Positions 1 through 7,957 of a stretch of DNA of 64,000 bases are shown piece after piece. Each line of letters begins with the position of its first letter. Position 1 is the stretch's first letter. The notes beneath the pieces were generated by a model that saw nothing but the letters and a program-made list of their open reading frames with translations, searched no databases and was not told the origin of the DNA. Both the position numbers and the translations under genes were made by a program. The stretch is from Pseudoalteromonas piratica (GTDB lineage: Bacteria; Pseudomonadota; Gammaproteobacteria; Enterobacterales; Alteromonadaceae). The stretch is from positions 186,001 to 250,000 of the forward strand of contig NZ_CP009889.1 of assembly GCF_000788395.1 (NCBI RefSeq), in the 5' to 3' direction.

Positions 1-700
1 TCACTTCTGCTAAGTCGCTTTCGACCACCAGCTGTTTGCTTCGCTGCAATGCTTCGAGTTGTTCATCGAGCACCAGTTGCCCCGATTTCAAGATCAACAC
101 ACGATCACATAAAGCATTCACCTCTTGCATAATATGGGTTGATAGAATCACCGTGGCTTTTTTGGCTATGTCTTTAATCAGCTCACGCATATGCTGTGTT
201 TGCTCTGGGTCGAGGCCATTGGTTGGCTCATCCAAAATCAATAGTTTTGGTTGCCCCAAAATAGCTTGTGCCACACCCACACGCTGCTTATAACCTCGCG
301 ATAAGGTTTCGATGGGTGCCAATAATTTTGCAGATAAATCCGTAGCTTTGATGGCACGTTTAATCTCAGCTACTTTAGTGTTGCCCTTTAACCCTTTTAA
401 ATCTGCGGCGTAATCTAGGTACTCGGCCACGCTCATTTCTGGGTAGACGGGCAAACTTTCGGGTAAATAACCAAGTTGGCTTTGAAGTTTTTTTGGGTCT
501 TTAGAAAGCGTTACGCCATCTAAGCTGACGTCGCCAGTGTCGGCTTCAAGATAGCCACTGATCATTTTCATTATGGTGGTTTTACCCGCGCCGTTGTGCC
601 CAAGCAGCCCGATAATTTCACCTTTTTGGATTTTAAAACTCACAGAATCTACAGCTTTAAAACTGCCATAGCTGCGAGTTAAATTACTCACCTCTAACAT
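1..700 (-). CDS. ABC transporter ATP-binding protein (partial, C-terminus beyond window)
   Basis: Nucleotide-binding subunit of an ABC transporter; about 233 residues are visible and the C-terminus runs off the left edge. Reading the minus strand from ATG at 700, the order is Walker A GHNGAGKTT near residue 34, an ABC signature region LSRGYKQRV, and Walker B LLILDEPTNGLDP followed by a switch histidine in STHIMQEV. Strong Shine-Dalgarno GGAG lies 6 bases before the ATG. The sequence resembles the GldA-like/DrrA group of exporter ATPases, whose permease is normally the next gene downstream; here that would lie outside the window, so the substrate cannot be named. Confidence 0.9.
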   Translation of the reverse strand, partial: MLEVSNLTRSYGSFKAVDSVSFKIQKGEIIGLLGHNGAGKTTIMKMISGYLEADTGDVSLDGVTLSKDPKKLQSQLGYLPESLPVYPEMSVAEYLDYAADLKGLKGNTKVAEIKRAIKATDLSAKLLAPIETLSRGYKQRVGVAQAILGQPKLLILDEPTNGLDPEQTQHMRELIKDIAKKATVILSTHIMQEVNALCDRVLILKSGQLVLDEQLEALQRSKQLVVESDLAEV

Positions 701-1039
701 GGAAGTCTCCGAATTAAGCTTATTACTGGTTGTTTATAAATAGATTTTTATTTGAAAAGAGTGCTTGAGATGTTATCGAAAAATACATTGTTATTATCTC
801 CATAGTTGCAGGGTAAATTCCCCAAACAAAGTAAAGAACGAATCGTATTTTCTGATATGGGCAAATTAAAAAAGTTCAAGAGGGAGTGGTTATTTTTTGT
901 TGCAATATCAAGTTAGGCAATAGAGCTAACCATAAATAGCGGAAGTTGACGAGTTTGCCTGTGTTGAAAACTGCTTATTTATCTTTAGTTTCAGCAAAAG
1001 GAGGTGGGGGCTAACAGATAAACAATACTTTCCAGCGTG
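701..1039. other. intergenic region, no gene seen
   Basis: AT-rich stretch between the ABC ATPase start and the end of the next minus-strand gene. It should contain the ATPase promoter. I see no ORF with a credible ribosome binding site, no strong hairpin and no repeat. Confidence 0.5.
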
Positions 1040-1450
1040 TTAACATTTAGCTAATTGTGCTTTAAGCCAGCTTTCAGCCTCGTCTAATGTTTCAAAAAAC
1101 GCGATATTTTGTTGTTTAAGCGCGGGTGTTCGCGCGAGTAAGATTTGCTTGGTAACATTGTTATCAATGATAAAGGCTTTTGCAATAATCGCCTGTTGAT
1201 TTAACCATTCATTGTACTTATCGAGTGCTTGATATGCGTCTGGCGTGCCCCCTTCGATTTCAAGGTTATTAATTAGCATGGCGAAGGGTTGATTTTGAAA
1301 GCTGTTTACGAGACGTTTAATTTCATTTGCGTAATTTAGCACCGCTGTTTCATTAAAACTACCAATAAATGCAGCCGAAATAATACGTTCATCAATTAAA
1401 TTGATTTCACATTTTCCGTGGCGGTTAGCAGCAATAGACTTCATAAACAA
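1040..1450 (-). CDS. small cytoplasmic protein, STAS/SpoIIAA-like
   Basis: 136-residue soluble protein with no signal peptide or membrane segment. The pattern of an N-terminal strand pair, the segment FAMLINNLEIEGGTPDAYQAL and a C-terminal FFETLDEAESWLKAQL resembles the SpoIIAA/STAS-like fold of small proteins often found in marine gammaproteobacteria, but this is shape recognition only. The first Met is at 1450 and a second, two codons on, is an equally good start. It appears monocistronic, with the cold-shock gene downstream on the same strand and a gap of about 120 bases upstream of that gene's end. No function can be assigned. Confidence 0.6.
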   Translation of the reverse strand: MFMKSIAANRHGKCEINLIDERIISAAFIGSFNETAVLNYANEIKRLVNSFQNQPFAMLINNLEIEGGTPDAYQALDKYNEWLNQQAIIAKAFIIDNNVTKQILLARTPALKQQNIAFFETLDEAESWLKAQLAKC

Positions 1451-1567
1451 ACTACAAAAAGATAAATACTAAGTGTAACGGAAAAATAGCGATAAGAAAG
1501 TTAGCAATTGGTGTTAGATAGCAGGAGGAGCTGAGGCAAGTAGATTACTTGCCTCCGGAATTTTTGC

Positions 1568-1777
1568 TTATAAAACCACTAGGTTTTCAGCTTGAGGTCC
1601 TTTTTGACCAGTCGTTACAGTGAACTCAACTTTCTGACCTTCAGTAAGGGTACGGAAGCCGTCACCAGTAATAGCACTAAAGTGTACAAATACGTCTGGG
1701 CCTGATGATTGCTCGATAAAGCCAAAACCTTTTGATTCATTGAACCACTTAACAGTGCCGTTTACTTTTTCTGACAT
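1568..1777 (-). CDS. cold-shock protein, CspA family
   Basis: 69-residue single OB-fold cold-shock domain, the usual family length. RNP1 (KGFGFI, residues about 16-21) and RNP2 (VFVHFSAI, residues about 29-36) are both intact, so it should bind single-stranded RNA/DNA and act as an RNA chaperone or transcription antiterminator. It has the conserved opening [16 protein letters not shown] long AT-rich non-coding leader lies upstream, as is usual for csp genes regulated through their 5' untranslated region. Which Csp paralog it is, and whether it is cold-induced, cannot be told from sequence. Confidence 0.95.
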   Translation of the reverse strand: MSEKVNGTVKWFNESKGFGFIEQSSGPDVFVHFSAITGDGFRTLTEGQKVEFTVTTGQKGPQAENLVVL

Positions 1778-2142
1778 GATATAAATCCAGTATATAAATT
1801 TGGGTGTAACAATTGCTCATAATGAGCGTGAATAGCGTCAAAATAAAGCAAAGTGTTAGTGACTACAGGACGTCGTACAACATATTCGGCGAAATGAAGA
1901 AATAATACTGTAACTCAACTTATTAGCTACTAACTCAAGGTAACTGTCATACAAGGCAAAGTCAATGATAATTTAATGACAAAATTGAGAAGTTTTTACC
2001 CAAAAGTTGTTTGTTTAATAATCAAGTTCAGTTTTCCGTGCTAAGCGAGTTTTAGCGTTGTACTTGCAAATAATTAATTGATGAATAAGAAATTAATAGA
2101 ATTTTATGATAATTCCCCACTATCGATATTAAGTTAAACAAA
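1778..2142 (-). promoter_or_regulatory. long leader/promoter region of the cold-shock gene
   Basis: About 365 bases without a gene upstream of the csp start. It contains a short perfect palindrome GCTCAT-A-ATGAGC at 1815-1827, close to the gene, and long AT-rich tracts. A long 5' leader is typical of cspA-type genes (known for the family); the transcription start and any cold box were not identified. Confidence 0.4.
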
Positions 2143-2181
2143 GCCAATGGACCTAAAAAAGGGGCGTTTAGGTCCGATGGC
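2143..2181 (-). terminator. imperfect hairpin downstream of the peroxiredoxin gene
   Basis: A 15-base inverted repeat with two mismatches (arms 2143-2157 and 2167-2181, core GGACCTAAA / TTTAGGTCC) lies about 60 bases past the end of the mdaB-peroxiredoxin unit. It probably ends that transcript; the T-tract is weak. Confidence 0.5.
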
Positions 2182-2239
2182 TATTTACAGTTTGGCAAAT
2201 GAGCATTGTTTACTCACTGAAAAATGCAGTATTTTTCAC

Positions 2240-2788
2240 TCATTTCTTACGGTGCATTCCTCTTATTGGATAATTGTTATCCGGGTTTCGGATCCACGCT
2301 AAGCCATTTACTAATGCTTCCAACTCAGGACGGACAAATGGGTTGTTTGATATATCGACAACTTGAATGTCACCCTTTGCATTTACAACAAATAATCCTG
2401 GTTCAGCAAAAGGGTGATCGGTTTCTTGTTCAGAGCGAGGATCGGAAATATAAAGACCCAGAGTTTTCATTTGCTCTATTGTTAGGCCATAAGCAATTGG
2501 AAAGTTCACCGTAAGCTGCTCTAAATGAGAAGCTAATTGTTCTTTACTGTCACCTGAAATGGCCACTATATCTACCCCAATTTCAGATAATCGCTCTTGA
2601 AAAGTCGCTAATTGATTGAGGTATTTAGTGCAAAGCGGGCAGTGTCGACCGCGATAAATCAGAACTAATTGCCAATCATGATTGGCGGTCGGTAAGCCAA
2701 TCTCAATCGTCTCACCAGATAACAGTGTTGCATCAAATTTCGGAAATACCGTACCTGCATGTAATTTTTGTGTGTATTCAAAAGACAT
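2240..2788 (-). CDS. AhpC/TSA-family peroxiredoxin-like protein
   Basis: 182-residue thioredoxin-fold protein of the AhpC-TSA superfamily. The active-site segment is YRGRHCPLC with Cys50 and Cys53, followed by the typical GVDIVAISGDS strand-helix and a GLFVVNAKGDIQ strand near residue 130. It likely reduces hydroperoxides using thiols. It starts 11 bases after the end of the quinone-reductase gene and is almost certainly cotranscribed with it, which suggests a shared role in quinone or oxidative stress. The CPLC arrangement is closer to thioredoxin-like redoxins than to classical two-Cys AhpC, so the exact substrate is uncertain. Confidence 0.8.
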   Translation of the reverse strand: MSFEYTQKLHAGTVFPKFDATLLSGETIEIGLPTANHDWQLVLIYRGRHCPLCTKYLNQLATFQERLSEIGVDIVAISGDSKEQLASHLEQLTVNFPIAYGLTIEQMKTLGLYISDPRSEQETDHPFAEPGLFVVNAKGDIQVVDISNNPFVRPELEALVNGLAWIRNPDNNYPIRGMHRKK

Positions 2789-2799
2789 TATTTACTCCG

Positions 2800-3381
2800 T
2801 TAAAAGTGATTATTGAGATGAGCTGTAAAACGTTCTAAATCGTTTTCTACATTTGCGTTTTTCATCACATCAAAACAGGCAAATGTTGGTAATGCGTGCA
2901 TATCAAAAAATTTAAAATTCATGTGCATAGGAAAGAGTAGATCATCTACCGATTTACCGTTAAAAAACTCACTTGGATCATTAAAAGCTTCTTCCGGCGC
3001 ATTAAATGTGACAGACATCATGTATTTAGTACCTGTTAGTGTGCCACCGCGCCCATAATGTTTTTTTGGCTCTTCGGCTGTTCGACCGTCGCCATTACAC
3101 AATGCGCCGCCCATTCCAGCTGTGTAAACTTCATCCATGTACTTTTTGAATGACCAAGTCACGCCCATCCAATTAATCGGTGACTGAAAAATAACAACGT
3201 CTGCCCATTGGTGATTTTCAAGCTCTTTCTCAACATCTATTTCGTCTTGCATTGTTACAACGTGTGTTTCGTGACCTTTTTGCGTCAATAGTGAAACGGC
3301 TTTGTCTACTAAGGTTGCGTTTAACTTACCTTCTGAAAATGGGTAATACTGGTGACCATTAATAATTAAAATATTGCTCAT
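2800..3381 (-). CDS. mdaB: NAD(P)H-quinone reductase, MdaB family
   Basis: 193-residue flavodoxin-fold oxidoreductase. Residues [12 protein letters not shown] at the start, [16 protein letters not shown] and [12 protein letters not shown] in the middle, GDGRT near residue 98, and [14 protein letters not shown] match the layout of Escherichia coli MdaB, an FAD-dependent enzyme reducing quinones by two electrons without semiquinone release. It is divergent from an HxlR regulator gene (3500) and leads a two-gene unit with the peroxiredoxin. HxlR regulators commonly control adjacent quinone reductase genes, so induction by quinones or electrophiles is a reasonable inference. Confidence 0.85.
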   Translation of the reverse strand: MSNILIINGHQYYPFSEGKLNATLVDKAVSLLTQKGHETHVVTMQDEIDVEKELENHQWADVVIFQSPINWMGVTWSFKKYMDEVYTAGMGGALCNGDGRTAEEPKKHYGRGGTLTGTKYMMSVTFNAPEEAFNDPSEFFNGKSVDDLLFPMHMNFKFFDMHALPTFACFDVMKNANVENDLERFTAHLNNHF

Positions 3382-3431
3382 ATGTTACTTCCTAATGTTA
3401 GGTTTCATTAAAAGTGTTAATGAGGTATATT

Positions 3432-3485
3432 TTAGGAACCTAGTATGTTAATTCAATTAGTATACTTTTAGTAACCTAGTATTTA
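3432..3485. promoter_or_regulatory. direct-repeat operator candidate between mdaB and the HxlR gene
   Basis: Two copies of the motif TTAGnAACCTAGTAT occur in direct orientation at 3432-3446 and 3468-3482, 36 bases apart, with a related TTAGTATAC block between them. They cover the shared promoter region of the divergent genes. Repeated sites of this kind are expected for a dimeric winged-helix HxlR regulator; binding itself is inferred. Confidence 0.55.
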
Positions 3486-3499
3486 GAGGCATATTTTTA

Positions 3500-3865
3500 G
3501 TGGAAAGTTATGTAAAAACAGACACTAAAGGCAAGAAAAAAGTTTTTAATGTGTGTGATGAACCATGTGCCATTGAAAAAGGCATGCGTTTAATTGGCGG
3601 AAAATGGAAGGGCTCAATTATTTATCATTTAAAAGATCAGCCTGTTCGCTTTAATGATTTAGTCAGAATGCTAGGTGGTGCAACTAAAAAAATGGTTGAT
3701 CAACGCCTAAAAGAACTCGAACAAGAGGGCATGGTTTTACGCAAAGTCATTAATGAACGCCCAGTGGCTGTGACTTATGAATTAACAGAGTTTGGTCGCT
3801 CTGCACTTAATATTTTAGAGTCGCTGAGACAGTGGTCTGAGTCACATAATTTAGCCATTAAATAA
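3500..3865 (+). CDS. HxlR-family winged-helix regulator
   Basis: 121-residue MarR/HxlR-type DNA-binding protein. The segment EKGMRLIGGKWKGSIIYHL followed by FNDLVRMLGGATKKMVDQRLKELEQEGMV is the characteristic HxlR wHTH. The start is GTG at 3500. It has two cysteines just before the DNA-binding domain (Cys19 and Cys23, in VCDEPCAIEKG); in the related YodB/QorR/HypR proteins such a cysteine senses quinones and electrophiles. It is transcribed divergently from mdaB across a 118-base region carrying repeated motifs, and is probably the local repressor of mdaB and of itself. Confidence 0.85.
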   Translation: MESYVKTDTKGKKKVFNVCDEPCAIEKGMRLIGGKWKGSIIYHLKDQPVRFNDLVRMLGGATKKMVDQRLKELEQEGMVLRKVINERPVAVTYELTEFGRSALNILESLRQWSESHNLAIK

Positions 3866-3976
3866 GCTTAAATATCACAGCTTAACGGGCTTTTAGATAG
3901 GCTATTTTGGCATACAATTAGCCGTTAATGCGCAGGAAAAATGTAAACTTATCAACTAATGTTAAAGACATCTCAT

Positions 3977-4015
3977 AAAAAGAGGCTTAGCAATCTAATT
4001 GCTTAGGCGCTTTTT
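3977..4015 (+). terminator. hairpin terminator after the HxlR gene
   Basis: Inverted repeat with arms of about 18 bases (three mismatches) starting AAAAAG and ending CTTTTT, followed by a T-run. It separates the HxlR gene from the chemotaxis receptor gene that begins at 4048. Confidence 0.65.
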
Positions 4016-4047
4016 AGTTATGTAGCAAACATTAGGTTGAGAATGTT

Positions 4048-5919
4048 ATGAAATTTGTTCATAAGGTTGCAATTGCATCTTCGCTGTTACTTATTATCAC
4101 CATTGCCTTTCTTGGCACCATTCAATTTTTCACTGTTAAATCAAAACTTCAAACAACCATCGAAGAAAGTATTCAAGACATTGTTCACGGTGTTAAAAAT
4201 ACAGTTTCGTCGGAGTTAGGTGGGAAAAAAGCAATTGCCAGTTATGCTACATCGCTTGCGCAATTAGACCCTTCTCATCAGCACATTACCGATGTCATTC
4301 GTATTCCAGAAATTAAACAAGAGTTTTTACTGATCGGCGGCGGCTACGAATCGGATGGTTCAAACTTTAAAAGTGATCCTAATTGGGAGCCAGGAGCTGG
4401 TTGGGATCCAAGAGTAAGACCTTGGTATGTAAAAGCAAAAAATGAGCGACAACTTATTATTACTGAACCTTATGCTGATTCAGCGACAGGTGAAATACTG
4501 ATTTCTGTTGCCACACCTTTGATTAAAGCGAACGAATTTATTGGCGCGATCTTTTTTGATTTGAGTTTGTCTGGTTTATCGGATTTAGTTAATCGCGTGC
4601 AACTGTTCGACGCGGGTTACATTTTTATTGTGTCGGAAAGTGGTGTGGTAATTGCCCACCCTGATGCCAGTAAAAATGGCAAAAATATGAGTGAGTTTTT
4701 ACCAAACTCTCGCATTCAGGTTAATAACATTGAACACCCAATCGTTGATGGCGAAGAATTTAACTTAAGGTTTGCTAAAATTCCTGAGCAGGATTGGTAC
4801 ATAGGCGTGTTGCTTAACGAAAAAATTGCGTATAAAGCAGTTACCGATATGCGTAATCAATTGATTATTTTCAGTATTATTGCTTTAGTGGTAAGCGTAC
4901 TCGTGTTGCAATTTATTATCAAAAAATTACTGACGCCACTAAATGCACTTAATAGTGCGATTGAAAATATCGCGACTGGTGAAGGTGACTTAACAAGACG
5001 CTTATCTACCGACACCGATCAAGAGTTTGCTGAACTTGCAACCGGGTTTAACCTCTTTAAAGAAAACCTAAGGGAGCAAATTAAGCTCTTAAAATCAACC
5101 GGTGACGACGTATTGAGTAGTATGCAGGTATCGCAACAAGGGGTGCAAGACTCAAATGCAGCGGTATCTTCTCAGTTACAAGAAATTGATTTGCTTGCAA
5201 CGGCAATGAATCAGATGACGGTGACCGCTTCGGAAGTGGCAAACAATGCACTCAGTGCAGCTGAAGCAACCAAAGAGGCCGACAATGCAACGCAGACGGG
5301 TGTGCACATTGTTGAACAAACAACCTCGCTTATTGGTACGCTATCGTCACGCATAGAACAGGCCGTTGCAAATGTGGAAGTTTTAGAGAATGCAACGCAC
5401 AACATTGAAACCATTTTACAGGTGATCAATGAAATAGCTGAGCAGACCAACTTACTAGCGTTAAATGCAGCAATAGAAGCAGCTCGCGCGGGCGAACAAG
5501 GCCGAGGTTTTGCTGTTGTGGCTGACGAAGTTCGTACACTGGCGTCTCGTACCCAAGATTCCACAACTGAAATTCGCGCCATGATTGATCAACTACAATC
5601 GGGTGTAAAAACGGTGGTTGAAGCAATGAAACTAAGTCAAGGTGCGGCGCTCGAAACTGTCGAACAAGCACAAAGTACGCAACAAGCTCTCGATAGAATT
5701 TGTGCAGCAATCAATTTAATTAATGATATGAATACACAAATTGCGTCGGCGGCCGAAGAGCAAAGCTCGGTATCGGAAGAAATTAATGAAAATACCGTTA
5801 AGATCCGTGATATTTCAGTCAATGTGTCGAATTATGCGCATCAAACGAGTGAATCAATAGAGTTACAAGCAAATAGTATTCAAGAACAAAAACAAATACT
5901 TGACCGATTCAAGGTGTAA
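4048..5919 (+). CDS. methyl-accepting chemotaxis protein with dCache sensor
   Basis: 623-residue transmembrane chemoreceptor. Membrane span 1 is at about 8-28 and span 2 at about 275-298. Between them is a periplasmic dCache_1 sensor, recognisable by [12 protein letters not shown] near residue 120 and the AHPDASKNG segment. A HAMP domain with EGDLTRRL follows, then the cytoplasmic four-helix signalling domain whose hairpin tip [18 protein letters not shown] begins near residue 465. It should signal to CheA/CheW. DPRxRPWY dCache domains often bind amino acids or amines, but the ligand is not determined here. The next two genes encode a porin and a solute-binding protein, possibly a functional neighbourhood. 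Confidence 0.93.
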   Translation: MKFVHKVAIASSLLLIITIAFLGTIQFFTVKSKLQTTIEESIQDIVHGVKNTVSSELGGKKAIASYATSLAQLDPSHQHITDVIRIPEIKQEFLLIGGGYESDGSNFKSDPNWEPGAGWDPRVRPWYVKAKNERQLIITEPYADSATGEILISVATPLIKANEFIGAIFFDLSLSGLSDLVNRVQLFDAGYIFIVSESGVVIAHPDASKNGKNMSEFLPNSRIQVNNIEHPIVDGEEFNLRFAKIPEQDWYIGVLLNEKIAYKAVTDMRNQLIIFSIIALVVSVLVLQFIIKKLLTPLNALNSAIENIATGEGDLTRRLSTDTDQEFAELATGFNLFKENLREQIKLLKSTGDDVLSSMQVSQQGVQDSNAAVSSQLQEIDLLATAMNQMTVTASEVANNALSAAEATKEADNATQTGVHIVEQTTSLIGTLSSRIEQAVANVEVLENATHNIETILQVINEIAEQTNLLALNAAIEAARAGEQGRGFAVVADEVRTLASRTQDSTTEIRAMIDQLQSGVKTVVEAMKLSQGAALETVEQAQSTQQALDRICAAINLINDMNTQIASAAEEQSSVSEEINENTVKIRDISVNVSNYAHQTSESIELQANSIQEQKQILDRFKV

Positions 5920-5984
5920 CCAAGAGCGCTTTTTACTTCAATGGCGAGCAGTTTAGCCAGTTAGTCATTTAGAGGAATATGCCG

Positions 5985-7118
5985 ATGAAACGCCTTACAG
6001 TAATGCTTATTTCACTGCCCTTGTTTTGTCATGCTGCATTTGCGAATAACAGCCAAAAAAGTGAAATTGAGTTAATAAAAAAGCAGTTAGTAGAGTTGCA
6101 AAAACGCTTGGCTGATTTGGAAGCAAAAGCAAACCAGCAAAGTGAACCCAATACACAAAACGTAGCAACAGCTAAAACAAACACTGCTCAACCCAAAAAG
6201 CCAGAGGATGGCACCATTAAGCTCTATGCCACATTACGGCCGACCTATGGCTACATTGAAGAGCAAGATGATGAGTTTATGGATATTCAAGATGCTTTGT
6301 CTCATGCGGGTTTTAAATCAACTTATCAATTTCAGCCTGGATGGCAAGCTATAGCGCATGGTGAGTGGAGTATTGATCTTGGCAATAATGGTGACTTTGG
6401 TAAAGCTAGACAAGTTTATGTAGCGCTAGACTCGCCCATAGGGCAAATCGGTCTTGGTAAACAAAGGCCTGTTCAATATACCTTAATTGCTGAATATGTT
6501 GATATTTTTAATCATCGCAGCAGCCCATTTGCTTATGACGTAGAGAGCCCATTTTTTGTTAATAACCTGGTGACGTATGAAAACCAATTTAACGACTTTA
6601 AGTTTATGATTGGTGGACAATTTGATGGTGATAATGGCGATGATTTTGCTGATTTTATTAATACGGGGTTAGGTTATAGCAGTAATGGCCTGCATTTATC
6701 TTTAACTTATTCAACACAAAATGACTTTAACGAGCAGCAAATCAAAATAGGTGAAACAGAAGTGTTAGCTGGCATGGCGGCACTCGATATTACTGACAAT
6801 CTGTACGCAGCTATTGCGTATCAGGATGTTGATTATCAACGATTAACCCCTCGTAGTGGTTCTACACTAGATGTGTCTCTTGGGTATCGTTTTCATCCCT
6901 TGTATCGCGCAAAACTCGGCTTTTTTGATTTTGATGATGGGATAAATGCGTATGGTAGCAATAGTCATCAAGGCGCAAATTTGACTCTCGAATGGTTGCC
7001 AAGTGACAATTTACGCTTTCATTTAGAATATTTAACCAAAGACTTTGATTTTCTACTAGACTCACAATCTATTTCTATCGGATTTCGCTACGATTATTCT
7101 CAGCAGTGGGCTTATTAA
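5985..7118 (+). CDS. outer-membrane porin-like protein with N-terminal coiled coil
   Basis: About 377-residue exported beta-barrel protein. It has a signal peptide (hydrophobic core VMLISLPLFCHAAFA), then a short predicted coiled coil (residues about 28-50, KQLVELQKRLADLEAKA), a Gln/Thr/Asn-rich linker, and a barrel region with alternating amphipathic strands such as GQIGLGKQRPV and SISIGFRYDY. The coiled-coil-plus-barrel arrangement resembles trimeric DcaP-type or general diffusion porins. I chose the second ATG (5985) because AGAGGA at 5971-5976 has better spacing to it than to the ATG at 5979. Solute specificity is unknown. Confidence 0.8.
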   Translation: MKRLTVMLISLPLFCHAAFANNSQKSEIELIKKQLVELQKRLADLEAKANQQSEPNTQNVATAKTNTAQPKKPEDGTIKLYATLRPTYGYIEEQDDEFMDIQDALSHAGFKSTYQFQPGWQAIAHGEWSIDLGNNGDFGKARQVYVALDSPIGQIGLGKQRPVQYTLIAEYVDIFNHRSSPFAYDVESPFFVNNLVTYENQFNDFKFMIGGQFDGDNGDDFADFINTGLGYSSNGLHLSLTYSTQNDFNEQQIKIGETEVLAGMAALDITDNLYAAIAYQDVDYQRLTPRSGSTLDVSLGYRFHPLYRAKLGFFDFDDGINAYGSNSHQGANLTLEWLPSDNLRFHLEYLTKDFDFLLDSQSISIGFRYDYSQQWAY

Positions 7119-7123
7119 ACAAT

Positions 7124-7930
7124 ATGGATTTTGGTTTCTACAAATATTTGCGCTTTTTAATTGGCTTTGTCTTGCTGCTTTATTTTAGTGCTCAATTAGT
7201 TGCCAAAGAAAGCCAAGAAATACGTATTTTAGTTGATGATGATTACCCTCCATACAGTTATGTTGAAAATGGCAAAGTAAAGGGGGTTTACATTGACTTT
7301 ATTCGCCAAGTAAGTCGAGAATTGGCACCAAACTATCATATCCGTTTTTTACCTTTGCCGTGGAAGCGAGCGTTAATGCTTGTTGAGCAAGGAAAAGAGT
7401 TCGCTATTTTACCTCCATATAGGCACACCTCAACCCGACCTTTTATCTCTCATTACTCTGAAAGAATTGGGCTCGAAGAAGTGGTGGTGTTGTGTCATAA
7501 AAATGTTCGCCTTGGCGATTATTTCTCAAAGTCTGAAGTATCAAAGCCTTTAAGTTTAGGTATTAATGCAGGTTATATCTTGTTAAATGATGCGTATCAA
7601 AAAGCGGTTACACGCGGGGCAATTTTACTCGAAAGTAATAAAAGTACTGAACATAATGTGGAAAAACTGCTTAAGCGACGCATTGACTGCTACATAAACG
7701 ATAAAACATCTACCTTACTGGTGCTCAAGGAAACCATGGTACAAAATGATATGCCAAATAATGATGATTTTATTGTAATGGAAACCATCTCTTCACAATC
7801 TGCACATATTGGTTTTTCAAAAGAATATGTTAAACATTTTGCTGATTTTGACATGTTTTTAACTAGCCTAAATGGTGCAATCAAACAGATATCAAACCAG
7901 CAGCAACCCTCTTTGAATAATGACGATTAG
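7124..7930 (+). CDS. periplasmic solute-binding protein, family 3-like
   Basis: About 268-residue exported protein. A hydrophobic signal segment (LIGFVLLLYFSAQLVA) is followed by EIRILVDDDYPPYSYVENGKVKG, the hallmark start of SBP_bac_3 binding proteins, and then FLPLPWKRALMLVEQGKEFAILP. No ABC permease or ATPase is adjacent, so it may belong to the large group of orphan SBP_3 proteins of Alteromonadales and Vibrio, whose role may be sensing rather than transport. ATG at 7124 follows the porin stop by 5 bases and suggests translational coupling; a GTG at 7106 inside the porin is a weaker alternative. Confidence 0.75.
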   Translation: MDFGFYKYLRFLIGFVLLLYFSAQLVAKESQEIRILVDDDYPPYSYVENGKVKGVYIDFIRQVSRELAPNYHIRFLPLPWKRALMLVEQGKEFAILPPYRHTSTRPFISHYSERIGLEEVVVLCHKNVRLGDYFSKSEVSKPLSLGINAGYILLNDAYQKAVTRGAILLESNKSTEHNVEKLLKRRIDCYINDKTSTLLVLKETMVQNDMPNNDDFIVMETISSQSAHIGFSKEYVKHFADFDMFLTSLNGAIKQISNQQQPSLNNDD

Positions 7931-7957
7931 GTGTATTTTTTTGCTGAAAATAGATAA

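Noticed and set aside
36..293. 85-codon plus-strand ORF at the left edge
   Set aside because: Antisense to the ABC ATPase gene, which has Walker A, signature and Walker B motifs.
2224..2514. 96-codon plus-strand ORF near the peroxiredoxin gene
   Set aside because: Antisense to the 3' half of the peroxiredoxin gene; no ribosome site.
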